A stretch of 64,000 nt of DNA from CALKXV01 sp965228905 (GCA_965228905.1 CBDDII010000003.1:372001-436000), one strand, 5' to 3'. Counted from the stretch's first letter, positions 53,748 to 61,841 are shown. Numbers and translations: made by a program. The notes: generated by a model not told the origin, from the letters alone.

Positions 53748-53767
53748 GGAAATCGGCAACGATTTCC
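53748..53767. terminator. hairpin after secE
   Basis: GGAAATCG (53748-53755) pairs with CGATTTCC (53760-53767) around a GCAA tetraloop, 12 bases past the secE stop. There is no U-run, so it may only stabilise the 3' end. Confidence 0.45.
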
Positions 53768-53798
53768 GGCTCGGAGATCGCGGCAAATCACTAGGCCG

Positions 53799-54770
53799 TC
53801 AGACCTCTAGCTGCCCAAGGTCGATCTGACCTTTCTCCAACAGCCCCGCGAACAGTTCCGCATCCTGTGCCAGCGCCTCGGCCAGGGGCGTATGCGGCAC
53901 CGTGCCAAGAACCGTGCGCAACCCCGTGTCATCCAGATCGGCGGGAAACGGGAAATCGCCCTCGTCGAAGGTCACCTCGGCCCCCGGCACAACCATCTTC
54001 AACGCAGCCACGAAATCCCCGACCGTAACCACATCGTTCCTCATGTTGCAAACCCGTGCCGTCTCGACCCCGGCATCGGCACAGCCAATGAACATCCCCG
54101 CCACGTCGCTGGCCCACTGCATCGGGATCATCCCGCCGGTGCGTATGTGAAACGGTCGTCCCGCGACCGAGGCCAGTACGGCCTTGGCGAAATCCGCCGT
54201 CACCCCCTGATCGCGCCCGACCCCGTAAACGACCGCAGGCCGCAACCCCACGCTGCCGATCCCCCAGTCGGCGGCATAGACCCGGGCCGAGTTTTCATTC
54301 GCCACCTTGTAGCTGCCATAAAGCGTCCGGGGCTGCGGCACCGCTTCGTCGGGCAGGGGCCATGTGTTGTAATCGCTCGCCGGACCAAGGGCCGCCAGCG
54401 AACTGGCATAGGCCAGCCCGGAAACACCCGCTGCCCGCGCGGCCTCAAAGATGTTGATCGTCCCGGTCACATTCACCGCCGCCCCAAGCGACGGGTTCGC
54501 CCGGCAAAACGGAATCTGCAAACCGGCCAAGTGGATGATCCGCGAAACGCCTGCATCCTTCACCAATGTCTCGACGGCCCGGCCGTCGGTGATGTCCAGC
54601 ACCCGCCAGTCCACCGCCCCGATCTGATCCTCGGACATGATAAGGCGCGGCCGCACAGGCTCGGTCGACAGATCGCCAGCCACCACCTTGGCCCCCCGAT
54701 CCACCAGATGCTTCAGAACCCAGGCCCCGATACAGCCCATTGCGCCCGTCACCAGATATGTCTCGCCCAT
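53799..54770 (-). CDS. NAD-dependent epimerase/dehydratase family protein
   Basis: 323 residues of the extended SDR type. Cofactor motif TYLVTGAMGCIGAWVLKHLV, Asp in VVAGDLST favouring NAD, IIHLAGLQIPF, Ser in YASSLAALGP and Tyr-x-x-x-Lys in LYGSYKVANENSAR. Likely a nucleotide-sugar or sugar-acid epimerase/dehydratase; the substrate is not readable. The ATG at 54770 has GGGAGGAAG upstream. It is on the opposite strand between secE and nusG, an unusual insertion in a conserved locus. Confidence 0.87.
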   Translation of the reverse strand: MGETYLVTGAMGCIGAWVLKHLVDRGAKVVAGDLSTEPVRPRLIMSEDQIGAVDWRVLDITDGRAVETLVKDAGVSRIIHLAGLQIPFCRANPSLGAAVNVTGTINIFEAARAAGVSGLAYASSLAALGPASDYNTWPLPDEAVPQPRTLYGSYKVANENSARVYAADWGIGSVGLRPAVVYGVGRDQGVTADFAKAVLASVAGRPFHIRTGGMIPMQWASDVAGMFIGCADAGVETARVCNMRNDVVTVGDFVAALKMVVPGAEVTFDEGDFPFPADLDDTGLRTVLGTVPHTPLAEALAQDAELFAGLLEKGQIDLGQLEV

Positions 54771-54856
54771 GGCTTCCTCCCTCGCCGTTCCCGCATCGGT
54801 TAAATCCCAGCCCGCGATCCTAGACAATGCCGAAACCCCCGGATCCGCTTTTGCGG

Positions 54857-54885
54857 TTGAAATCCCGGACAAGGAACGGTATCTG
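54857..54885 (+). promoter_or_regulatory. candidate nusG promoter
   Basis: TTGAAA (54857-54862), 17-base spacer, TATCTG (54880-54885) followed by CCC, the same as the secE promoter. It gives a leader of about 75 bases. Confidence 0.6.
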
Positions 54886-54965
54886 CCCGGACCGAGAGGC
54901 GTGCACATGTTGCACGCCCCATTTCATTCTGGCGGGTGATTTTCCGCAGGCGAAAGGATCAGACC

Positions 54966-55499
54966 ATGGCGAAACGCTGGTATTCGGTAAGCGTGCTGTC
55001 GAACTTCGAAAAGAAGGTCGCGGAACAAATCCGTCATTCCGTCGAAGACGCCGGTCTTCAGGACCAGATCGAAGAGGTGCTGGTCCCGACCGAGGAAGTG
55101 ATCGAGATTCGCCGAGGCAAGAAGGTCACCGCCGAACGCCGCTTCATGCCGGGCTATGTGCTCGTGCGGATGGAAATGTCGGATGAGGGCTATCACCTGA
55201 TCAACTCGATCAACCGCGTCACCGGCTTCCTTGGCCCCCAGGGCCGCCCGATGCCGATGCGCGACGCCGAGGTGAACGCGATCCTGAACCGCGTCGAAGA
55301 AGGCGAAACCGCGCCGAAACTGATGATCTCTTTCGACGTGGGCGAACAGGTCAAGGTCAACGATGGCCCGTTCGAGGATTTCGACGGCACGGTCGAAGAA
55401 GTCGACGAAGAGAATCAGCGCCTGAAAGTGACCGTGTCGATCTTTGGTCGCGCGACTCCGGTCGAATTGGAATTTACCCAGGTTTCGAAACAGGGCTGA
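54966..55499 (+). CDS. nusG: transcription termination/antitermination protein NusG
   Basis: 177 residues. N-terminal RNA polymerase-binding domain MAKRWYSVSVLSNFEKKVAE, RRFMPGYVLVRMEMSDEGYH and NRVTGFLG; C-terminal KOW domain FDVGEQVKVNDGPFEDFDGT. Full length. It couples RNA polymerase with Rho or the ribosome. A strong terminator follows, separating it from rplK. Confidence 0.97.
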   Translation: MAKRWYSVSVLSNFEKKVAEQIRHSVEDAGLQDQIEEVLVPTEEVIEIRRGKKVTAERRFMPGYVLVRMEMSDEGYHLINSINRVTGFLGPQGRPMPMRDAEVNAILNRVEEGETAPKLMISFDVGEQVKVNDGPFEDFDGTVEEVDEENQRLKVTVSIFGRATPVELEFTQVSKQG

Positions 55500-55541
55500 G
55501 TCGCAACCGACTCGCGTTAAACGAATCCAACCTGGGTACGA

Positions 55542-55565
55542 AGCGGCGGTTTCCGCCGCTTTTTT
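55542..55565 (+). terminator. terminator of nusG
   Basis: AGCGGCGG (55542-55549) pairs with CCGCCGCT (55553-55560), loop TTT, then TTTTT. Confidence 0.93.
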
Positions 55566-55830
55566 CTTGCCCGCCAAAGGTTGGAAAAATTGGCGTGAAT
55601 CCCAATGAAATAAGGGAACAAGGCATCCACCCTTTGGTGGAAACCCGCCTTTTCCACCTGCGGGCCAGTATATTCGCACCCCGACTCGCGGCAGGGTTGT
55701 CTCACGGCGATCGCATCCACCAGATCGCTCAAGACGACCGCGGAACAACACCCGATACCCACTCCGCACACATAAAAAGAAAAGACCCAGACCCAAGTGA
55801 ACCACACCATTGCTCGAAGGAAATTGAACC

Positions 55831-55986
55831 ATGAAAGCCGACAACACGAAAAACCTTTGCCAACTCGCCCGTAACGGTCGCCTCAACGCGCTGGAACACC
55901 TCAGCACGATGGGCAACAACCGCCGCGAGCGGACGCCGTCCCTCAGGACATCCTTCCTCTGCCGGGTTTCCCGGATGGCTTGCTAG
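55831..55986 (+). CDS. possible 51-residue basic small protein
   Basis: ATG at 55831 with GAAGGAAATTGAACC upstream; the protein starts MKADNTKNLCQLARNGRLNA and ends CRVSRMAC. It is basic, with two Cys near the end. It lies between the nusG terminator and a very strong terminator at 56048-56090, so a separate short transcript is expected here. Whether that is an mRNA or an sRNA cannot be decided. Confidence 0.4.
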   Translation: MKADNTKNLCQLARNGRLNALEHLSTMGNNRRERTPSLRTSFLCRVSRMAC

Positions 55987-56047
55987 ATCACTTTTCAGAC
56001 CCCCGGACCTCGCCGCTGCATTGGTAGCTGGAATGCGGTGAGGGCAG

Positions 56048-56090
56048 GCGCTCCTTCCCTTTCATCCCGGGGGAAGGAGCGCAATTTTTT
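56048..56090 (+). terminator. very strong terminator after the small transcript
   Basis: A perfect 12-bp stem, GCGCTCCTTCCC (56048-56059) with GGGAAGGAGCGC (56071-56082), followed by AATTTTTT. Confidence 0.93.
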
Positions 56091-56172
56091 GGGCACCGCC
56101 CATCCACGGGAAACCACTCGTTAAGCATGAACTTCTAACTCGGGGCCAACCTTTCGCCTTTCCCCGGTTTTC

Positions 56173-56571
56173 ATGCTTGGCCTTATTCGACTCTTTCTTC
56201 CCATCCTCTTCCCGTCATGGCGGTTCTTTCAAGAGATTGGCCCAAGCCCTCGCATCGAATACCGTCTGGCGGACGAACCCGACTGGCAGCCGCTCGACCC
56301 GATCCCTGACAGGCTTGGTGCCGTGGCGATTCTCCGGCGGCTGTTCCACGCCCCGGATTGGAACGCCCATCTCTATCTTGTCAGCACCGCCATCCGCCAC
56401 GCGGTCGAACCGACGGCACACACGAAAGCCACCCTTGCGACCCTTGTCGCGGATCGCGTGACCACACACAGGCCGTTTGTCTTTCGTGTCGTCTTTCGCG
56501 CCCGCGACGGCGAAACCATCGGCACCTTCATCGAATACGAAAGCGGCTTAGTCATGCCGGGGCAGGGGTGA
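56173..56571 (+). CDS. conserved hypothetical protein
   Basis: 132 residues. The N-terminus has a hydrophobic stretch (MLGLIRLFLPILFPSWRFF) that could be an anchor. The rest is soluble-looking (RIEYRLADEPDWQPLDPIPD, TTHRPFVFRVVFRARDGETI). It overlaps the next gene by four bases (GTGA), so the two are translated together. A link to the membrane partner's function is likely, but I recognise no domain. Confidence 0.7.
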   Translation: MLGLIRLFLPILFPSWRFFQEIGPSPRIEYRLADEPDWQPLDPIPDRLGAVAILRRLFHAPDWNAHLYLVSTAIRHAVEPTAHTKATLATLVADRVTTHRPFVFRVVFRARDGETIGTFIEYESGLVMPGQG

Positions 56572-57242
56572 GCTTCGAACTTGCCCTCCGCCTGAGCGAA
56601 GCCGCCTTGGGCTTTGCCCTTGTCCTTCGCGCCCTCGAACACATCACCCGCGAACCAATCCTCTTCGGTCTTCAGGGCCTCGCCGCACTCTGCCTCCTGA
56701 TCGGGGTGGGCCGCGATTCTGCCGTGGTCGCGCTCTGGGCGCTCTCGCTCTGGCAATTGCGCCGCTACCAGGGGCCCTACAACGGCGGCTCCGACAAGAT
56801 GGCGCTCCTCGGCCTGACCTGCCTTGCCGCCGCGCATCTGGCACCTTCACCGTTCTGGGCGGAACTGGCACTGGCCTATCTTGCGGCGCAACTCACCCTG
56901 TCCTATCTCGTCTCGGGCTGGGTCAAACTCTGTAATCCCGACTGGCGCTCGGGGCAGGCCCTTTCCGACGTCTTCGCCTTCTCGGCCTACCCGGTTTCGG
57001 AAAACCTCCGCGCCCTCGCATCGCGCCGCGCAATACTAAAAACCGGATCATGGGCGGTGATCGCGCTCGAAGTGCTGTTTCCCCTGTCGCTGGCCTTGTC
57101 CGCAACGCTCTACGTCGCGCTCGGGTTTGCCGCTACGTTCCACCTCGCGAACGCGCTGCTCTTCGGCCTCAACCGGTTCTTCTGGATCTGGCTTTCCGCC
57201 TATCCCGCGCTGATCTGGTTTCAGGCCCGGATCACGGGGTGA
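56568..57242 (+). CDS. HTTM/DoxX-like multi-span membrane protein
   Basis: 224 residues from a GTG overlapping the previous stop. About six membrane helices (ALGFALVLRALEHI, LCLLIGVGRDSAVVALWALS, LALAYLAAQLTLSYLVSGWV, VIALEVLFPLSLALSATLYV, WIWLSAYPALIWF). The arrangement, with a conserved YLVSGWVKL segment and FHLANALLFGLNRFFW, resembles HTTM (vitamin K-dependent carboxylase-like) membrane domains. The role is unknown. It is the second gene of a two-gene unit between nusG and rplK. Confidence 0.65.
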   Translation: MSFELALRLSEAALGFALVLRALEHITREPILFGLQGLAALCLLIGVGRDSAVVALWALSLWQLRRYQGPYNGGSDKMALLGLTCLAAAHLAPSPFWAELALAYLAAQLTLSYLVSGWVKLCNPDWRSGQALSDVFAFSAYPVSENLRALASRRAILKTGSWAVIALEVLFPLSLALSATLYVALGFAATFHLANALLFGLNRFFWIWLSAYPALIWFQARITG

Positions 57243-57326
57243 ACGGACCGGAAATTCATCAATCGGCAAACAATGTTAACTCCGAAAGCCCGGGCTACCG
57301 CTCGGATCTCCGTGAAATGCGCCCAC

Positions 57327-57370
57327 CGACGCAATACCGACGCAATACCGATGCGATACCGACGTCGCAT
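57327..57370. repeat. 11-bp direct repeats before rplK
   Basis: CGACGCAATAC occurs twice in a row (57327-57348), then CGATGCGATAC (57349-57359) and a partial fourth unit. An 11-base period keeps the copies on one face of the helix, so protein binding is possible. Confidence 0.6.
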
Positions 57371-57455
57371 TTGCGTCTTCGGGCTTCCATTTCGGGCATT
57401 AACCTTTCCACGTTTTGAAGTTCGACCGTAGGCAACACCAGGTCGATCAAACCCC

Positions 57456-57484
57456 TTGAAATGCGGGCCCAAGACGTGTACTCC
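57456..57484 (+). promoter_or_regulatory. candidate rplKA promoter
   Basis: TTGAAA (57456-57461), 17-base spacer, TACTCC (57479-57484). The -35 is the same as at secE and nusG; the -10 is weak. Confidence 0.4.
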
Positions 57485-57526
57485 CCGCCAGTCTGCCAAG
57501 GCAGGCACATCTTGTGGGAGGCGGGG
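57483..57526 (+). promoter_or_regulatory. structured rplK leader
   Basis: CCCCGCC (57483-57489) pairs with GGCGGGG (57520-57526), enclosing an inner TGCC/GGCA stem. L1 normally represses rplKA by binding the leader; this is a candidate site, inferred from position only. The rest of 57243-57606 shows only the 11-bp repeats and the promoter. Confidence 0.4.
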
Positions 57527-57606
57527 GCATCGCGATGTCCGGACCGGACCACATCAACCATAGCTTCCGGGGCGCGTCCCGTAAGTGTTGAGAAAGGAGG
57601 CCGAAA

Positions 57607-58035
57607 ATGGCCAAGAAAGTTGCTGGCACCATGAAATTGCAGGTGCCCGCCGGACAAGCGAATCCCTCCCCGCCGGTAGGTCCGGCCCTGGGTCAGCGCG
57701 GCATCAACATCATGGAATTCTGCAAGGCGTTCAACGCCAAGACCCAAGAGCTTGAGCCGGGCGCACCCTGCCCGACCATCATCACCTACTACCAGGACAA
57801 GTCCTTCACCATGGACATCAAGACGCCCCCCGCGTCCTACTTCCTGAAGAAGGCAGCAAAGCTGAAATCCGGCGCCAACAACCCCTCGCGGGAAACCGTT
57901 GGCACGGTGACGGCCAAGCAGGTGCGCGAAATCGCCGAGGCCAAGATGGCCGACCTTTCGGCGAATGACGTCGACCAGGCAATGAAGATCATCGTTGGCT
58001 CGGCCAAGTCGATGGGTATCGAGGTGAAAGGGTAA
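57607..58035 (+). CDS. rplK: 50S ribosomal protein L11
   Basis: 142 residues. KLQVPAGQANPSPPVGPALG and QRGINIMEFCKAFN at the start, and TVTAKQVREIAEAKMADLSA with GSAKSMGIEVKG at the end. It binds the GTPase-associated centre of 23S rRNA. AAAGGAGG precedes the ATG; rplA follows four bases later. Confidence 0.98.
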   Translation: MAKKVAGTMKLQVPAGQANPSPPVGPALGQRGINIMEFCKAFNAKTQELEPGAPCPTIITYYQDKSFTMDIKTPPASYFLKKAAKLKSGANNPSRETVGTVTAKQVREIAEAKMADLSANDVDQAMKIIVGSAKSMGIEVKG

Positions 58036-58039
58036 CGTC

Positions 58040-58738
58040 ATGGCAAAGCTCGGAAAAAGAACCAAAGCCGCCCGCGAAGCCTTCGCCGGCAAGGACGACG
58101 TCACGGTTGAAGAGGCCGTCAACCTCGTCAAATCCAACGCCAGCGCCAAGTTCGACGAAACCGTCGAAATCGCGATGAACCTGGGCGTCGATCCGCGCCA
58201 CGCCGACCAGATGGTCCGCGGCACGGTCAACCTGCCGAACGGCACGGGCAAGTCGGTGCGCGTCGCCGTTTTCGCACGCGGTGCCAAGGCGGATGAAGCC
58301 AAGGAAGCCGGTGCCGACATCGTCGGAGCCGAAGACCTCATGGAAACCGTTCAGGGCGGCAAGATCGAGTTCGAACGCTGCATCGCCACCCCCGACATGA
58401 TGCCGATCGTCGGCCGTCTGGGTAAGGTGCTCGGCCCTCGTAACCTGATGCCGAACCCCAAGGTCGGCACGGTGACCATGGACGTAAAAGAGGCCGTCGA
58501 AGCCGCCAAGGGCGGTCAGGTCCAGTTCAAGGCCGAAAAGGCAGGTGTCGTTCACGCCGGGATCGGCAAGGCCTCATTCGACGAAGCCAAGCTGGTGGAA
58601 AACGTCCGCGCCTTCGTGGATGCCGTTTCCAAGGCCAAGCCGACCGGTGCCAAGGGCAGCTACATGCAAAAGGTCGTCATCTCGTCGACCATGGGCCCCG
58701 GCGTGTCGATCAACGTCGACAGCGCGACCGGCAACTAA
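58040..58738 (+). CDS. rplA: 50S ribosomal protein L1
   Basis: 232 residues. FDETVEIAMNLGVDPRHADQ, GRLGKVLGPRNLMPNPKVGT and SYMQKVVISSTMGPGVSI are standard L1 segments. It binds 23S rRNA at the L1 stalk and its own mRNA leader. A strong terminator follows at once, so rplJ-rplL are not cotranscribed and are not in this window. Confidence 0.98.
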   Translation: MAKLGKRTKAAREAFAGKDDVTVEEAVNLVKSNASAKFDETVEIAMNLGVDPRHADQMVRGTVNLPNGTGKSVRVAVFARGAKADEAKEAGADIVGAEDLMETVQGGKIEFERCIATPDMMPIVGRLGKVLGPRNLMPNPKVGTVTMDVKEAVEAAKGGQVQFKAEKAGVVHAGIGKASFDEAKLVENVRAFVDAVSKAKPTGAKGSYMQKVVISSTMGPGVSINVDSATGN

Positions 58739-58758
58739 GCCGACCGACAAGACATTTC

Positions 58759-58790
58759 AAAAGGCGCGGCCCATGGGGGTCGCGCCTTTT
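58759..58790 (+). terminator. terminator of rplKA
   Basis: AAAAGGCGCG (58759-58768) pairs with CGCGCCTTTT (58781-58790), extended inward by GCC with GGT to give a 13-14-bp stem. Confidence 0.93.
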
Positions 58791-58836
58791 CATTTGCGGC
58801 CCCAGTGCCTAGGTTCAGGCCAAAGGAGAAAAGGGA

Positions 58837-59091
58837 ATGTTCTTTTCATTCTGGGGGTCCCTCGTGATCGGCGGCATCGTCGCCTATCTGTCCGAAAAGT
58901 GGGATCTGACCCATCACGGCGTCTTGCAGGCCATCATCATCGCCCTTGGCGGTGTGATCCTTTTGTTCATGGCGCGCGTGATGTTCGGCATTTCCTTCGG
59001 AACGCCCGGCATAAACGCGATCATCGGGGCCGCCGGTGCCCTGATCCTGATCCCGTCGGAAGCCATTGCACGCAAGCGTCGGCGGAAATAG
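58837..59091 (+). CDS. GlsB/YeaQ/YmgE-family small membrane protein
   Basis: 84 residues with three hydrophobic segments (FWGSLVIGGIVAYLSE, VLQAIIIALGGVILLFMARV, AIIGAAGALILIPSEAIA) ending in a basic RKRRRK tail. This matches the transglycosylase-associated/GlsB family, often stress-induced. AAAGGAGAAAAGGGA precedes the ATG. Confidence 0.78.
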   Translation: MFFSFWGSLVIGGIVAYLSEKWDLTHHGVLQAIIIALGGVILLFMARVMFGISFGTPGINAIIGAAGALILIPSEAIARKRRRK

Positions 59092-59096
59092 TTCGG

Positions 59097-59125
59097 TTGA
59101 CTTAAACCTAAGTACATGAAATAAA
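59097..59125 (+). promoter_or_regulatory. candidate promoter of the PRC-barrel gene
   Basis: TTGACT (59097-59102), 17-base spacer, AATAAA (59120-59125), in an AT-rich patch unlike its surroundings. A GCCGCC/GGCGGC leader hairpin lies at 59223-59240. Confidence 0.4.
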
Positions 59126-59259
59126 ATAATAAAAGAATGTCATTAAGCTAAGACATACCAGGTGAAAAACATATTTTCGCCTGATCCGGAACCTCTCTGC
59201 ACCCTTTGAGTTTTCCTTCCAAGCCGCCACGAACGGCGGCACAACTTTTGGAGGATAAG

Positions 59260-60129
59260 ATGAAAAACCTGCTGTTTACATCAACCGCCGCAATTCTTCT
59301 GGGATCGACTGCCATGGCTGAAAACCACATGGGTGCGTTCGCAGACAAGACGTTTGACGTCACGACGGACCTTCGGGCTTCCGAACTTGTCGGTGCCCGT
59401 GTCTATGCGACCGAAGCCGACATTCAGAACACCGTTCCCGAAGGTGGCGAAACCGAATGGGACGACATCGGTGAGATCGACGAAATCATTCTCGATCGCT
59501 CGGGCGCATCGCAGCACGTGATCGTGGGCGTCGGCGGTTTCCTGGGGATCGGAGAGAAAGACGTTGCCATCGACATGTCGCAACTGAAATTCGTTTCCGA
59601 TGGTGAAGACTCCAATGACTACTTTGTCGTGGTCAAGGCCAGCACCCTAGGCATCGAAGAGGCGCCTGACTATCGCGACGACTCGATGGAACCGGGTTCT
59701 GAAGAGGTTGCCATGAGCGACGCATCGACCGATGAGTCCACGGACATGGGCACCAAGGAAGTCGACATGGCCGACAACGCCAATCCCGCGACCGACGGAC
59801 GCCCCATGTTGCCAGTGCCGAACGTCGAACGTGACGGTTACGACACCGCAGTGGTCGACGATCTGAACACCGAAGACCTGACCGGCGCGCGCGTCTATGG
59901 CATCAACGACGAAGACGTTGGCGAGATCAGCGAACTTCTGGTGACCGATGACGGCAAGATCGACCGCGCTGTCATCGACGTCGGCGGTTTCCTGGGCCTG
60001 GGTGAAAAACCTGTGGCTGTGACGATGGATGAGTTGCAGATCATCCGCGGCCAAGACGGCGGTGAATTGCGCGTCTACATCGAAAGTTCGCAAGAGCTTC
60101 TCGAAGAACAGCCTGCCTACCAGGGATAA
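59260..60129 (+). CDS. exported protein with two PRC-barrel domains
   Basis: 289 residues from an ATG with TTTTGGAGGATAAG. Signal peptide MKNLLFTSTAAILLGSTAMA. PRC-barrel 1 at about 38-130 (LVGARVYATEADIQNTVPEG, VIVGVGGFLGIGEKDVAIDM) and PRC-barrel 2 at about 205-285 (LTGARVYGINDEDVGEISEL, RAVIDVGGFLGLGEKPVAVT). The linker (130-190) is acidic and low in complexity. The two repeats are clearly related, so the gene arose by internal duplication. Periplasmic PRC-barrel proteins are common in alphaproteobacteria and often stress-linked; the exact role is unknown. Confidence 0.88.
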   Translation: MKNLLFTSTAAILLGSTAMAENHMGAFADKTFDVTTDLRASELVGARVYATEADIQNTVPEGGETEWDDIGEIDEIILDRSGASQHVIVGVGGFLGIGEKDVAIDMSQLKFVSDGEDSNDYFVVVKASTLGIEEAPDYRDDSMEPGSEEVAMSDASTDESTDMGTKEVDMADNANPATDGRPMLPVPNVERDGYDTAVVDDLNTEDLTGARVYGINDEDVGEISELLVTDDGKIDRAVIDVGGFLGLGEKPVAVTMDELQIIRGQDGGELRVYIESSQELLEEQPAYQG

Positions 60130-60151
60130 CGACTTACCCCTGAATGATTTT

Positions 60152-60187
60152 CCCGGGCCGACCGCTGTTGGCCCGGGTCTTACTTTT
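60152..60187 (+). terminator. terminator of the PRC-barrel gene
   Basis: CCCGGGCC (60152-60159) pairs with GGCCCGGG (60170-60177), then TCTTACTTTTT. It overlaps the last codons of the convergent rnhA. Confidence 0.85.
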
Positions 60188-60632
60188 TGAAGGGTGCCAT
60201 GCCTTCGCGCGCTAATTCATCGGCGCGTTCATTTTCGGGATGGCCTGCGTGGCCCTTCACCCATTCCCATTCGACGTCATGAGCGGCCTGCGCCGTATCC
60301 AGCCGCTTCCACAGATCGTCGTTCTTGACGGGCTTCTTGGCCGCCGTGCGCCAGCCGTTTTTCTTCCAGCCATGGATCCAACCGGTCACGCCGTTCTTCA
60401 CGTAAGTGGAATCCGTGACGACGGTAATCTTCGACCGTCGGTCCAGGGCCTCAAGCGCATTGATCGCCGCAAGCAACTCCATGCGGTTGTTCGTGGTTAG
60501 CGCCTCGCCGCCCTTCAGGGCGCGTTCTTTCACAACGCGGTCTCCGTCGCGCGCGATCAGCAAGGCACCCCAACCGCCCGGTCCGGGGTTGCCCGAACAG
60601 GCGCCGTCCGTATAGGCGAAAAGCTGGGTCAT
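60180..60632 (-). CDS. rnhA: ribonuclease HI
   Basis: 150 residues. Catalytic acids are in AYTDGACSGNPGPGGWGA (Asp), NNRMELLAAINALEA (Glu), VVTDSTYVKNG (Asp) and NERADELAREG (Asp). It removes RNA from RNA-DNA hybrids. The ATG overlaps the upstream GST stop by four bases. Confidence 0.97.
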   Translation of the reverse strand: MTQLFAYTDGACSGNPGPGGWGALLIARDGDRVVKERALKGGEALTTNNRMELLAAINALEALDRRSKITVVTDSTYVKNGVTGWIHGWKKNGWRTAAKKPVKNDDLWKRLDTAQAAHDVEWEWVKGHAGHPENERADELAREGMAPFKK

Positions 60633-61252
60633 CCGGGGATGTCGTCCAATGCGACATAGCCCGGCAAAGCGGCGATCCGTTCCAGCCATGCGGCAATGTT
60701 GGGGAACCGCTCCATCTCGAACCCGCCCTTCGTGCCAGCCGAATGCGTGTAAGCATAAAGCGAGATGTCCGCGATGGTCGGCGTCTCTCCGACCAACCAC
60801 TGCCGCCCGTCCAACCGTGTGTCCATGTGATGCAAAAGCGCGTGCCCGGCATCCAGCAGTTCGGCAAGCCGCTCAGGCGTGGCCAGATGGGCGCGGCTTT
60901 TGTAGGTGCGAAGTGCCGCGCGAACGGCGATGACGCCCTCGTGCTGGTTCTGCTCCCAGAACATCCAGCCAAGGACATGGGCACGCGCTACCGCGTCCCC
61001 ATGCATCCACCCGGTTCCCTCGGCAAGATAGCAAAGGATGGCGTTGGATTCAGGAATTGCGGTGCCGTCCTTCAACAAGAGCACCGGCAGTTTCCCCATG
61101 GGAAGCCGACCCGTAGAGTGCGCCTCTGCCAGTTCCGGAGTTTCGTACTCCATGCCAATATGCGTGTATTTCTCGCCCAGCAGCGACAGCAGCAACCGCG
61201 CCTTGTAGCTGTTGCCAGAGGACGGCATTGAATAAAGGGTCAGGTCAGTCAT
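60629..61252 (-). CDS. glutathione S-transferase family protein
   Basis: 207 residues. Thioredoxin-fold N-terminus LYSMPSSGNSYKARLLLSLL with a Ser as probable catalytic residue, GKLPVLLLKDGTAIPESNAI containing the cis-Pro and the Glu-Ser pair that binds glutathione. C-terminal helical domain with TPTIADISLYAYTHSA. It overlaps rnhA by four and the methyltransferase gene by eight bases. Confidence 0.92.
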   Translation of the reverse strand: MTDLTLYSMPSSGNSYKARLLLSLLGEKYTHIGMEYETPELAEAHSTGRLPMGKLPVLLLKDGTAIPESNAILCYLAEGTGWMHGDAVARAHVLGWMFWEQNQHEGVIAVRAALRTYKSRAHLATPERLAELLDAGHALLHHMDTRLDGRQWLVGETPTIADISLYAYTHSAGTKGGFEMERFPNIAAWLERIAALPGYVALDDIPG

Positions 61253-61841
61253 CTTTTCTTGCCTTCAGGATCATCCAGGGATCGTCGGTGCCAGCCAGCC
61301 CGACTTCTCGGCCAAAGTCGCGGGAAATGACGGACAGGCCAACACGGCCCAGCAATTCTGTCAGTTCATCGTCTTCGTAGTAAGCGTAAAAGCGGCCAAG
61401 CTGGTCTCTTTCCTCACCCTTGCCTGATTTCAGACCGATATGGAAAACACCACCAGGTTTCAATGCCCGCCCGATGCGCGCCAGGTGATCCGGCATCTCG
61501 GCTTTCGGAGCGTGCAGCAGGGAAAAGTTCGCATAGATTCCGTCGTAGGTATCTTCGGCATCAAGTGCCTCAAACCCCTGAACGGTAATCTCAATTCCAA
61601 AGGATTCGCGGCCAACCGCCGCCATTTCGGGCGAAGCATCCCAAGCGTCGACGTCGAACCCGGCCTCCAGCATCGTCGCGGCCGCCTGTCCCGGCCCGCA
61701 CCCAAGGTCCAGCACGCGACAACCCTTCGGAAGTTCGTTCATGAAGGCTTGCAGGTGCCTGTCCGCTCCGGTCTTGCCAAACTTCTGGGCGTATTCAGCC
61801 GCGCGTGAAGCGTAGACGCCAAGCGTCTCTCGGTCAGCCAT
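61245..61841 (-). CDS. class I SAM-dependent methyltransferase
   Basis: 198 residues. SAM motif VLDLGCGPGQAAATMLEAG, Asp in DVDAWDASPEMAAV, and FSLLHAPKAEMPDHLARIGR, ALKPGGVFHIGLKSGKGEE. The substrate is unknown. Its ATG lies eight bases inside the end of ispH, so it is translated by coupling in the ispH-methyltransferase-GST-rnhA operon. Confidence 0.88.
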   Translation of the reverse strand: MADRETLGVYASRAAEYAQKFGKTGADRHLQAFMNELPKGCRVLDLGCGPGQAAATMLEAGFDVDAWDASPEMAAVGRESFGIEITVQGFEALDAEDTYDGIYANFSLLHAPKAEMPDHLARIGRALKPGGVFHIGLKSGKGEERDQLGRFYAYYEDDELTELLGRVGLSVISRDFGREVGLAGTDDPWMILKARKDD

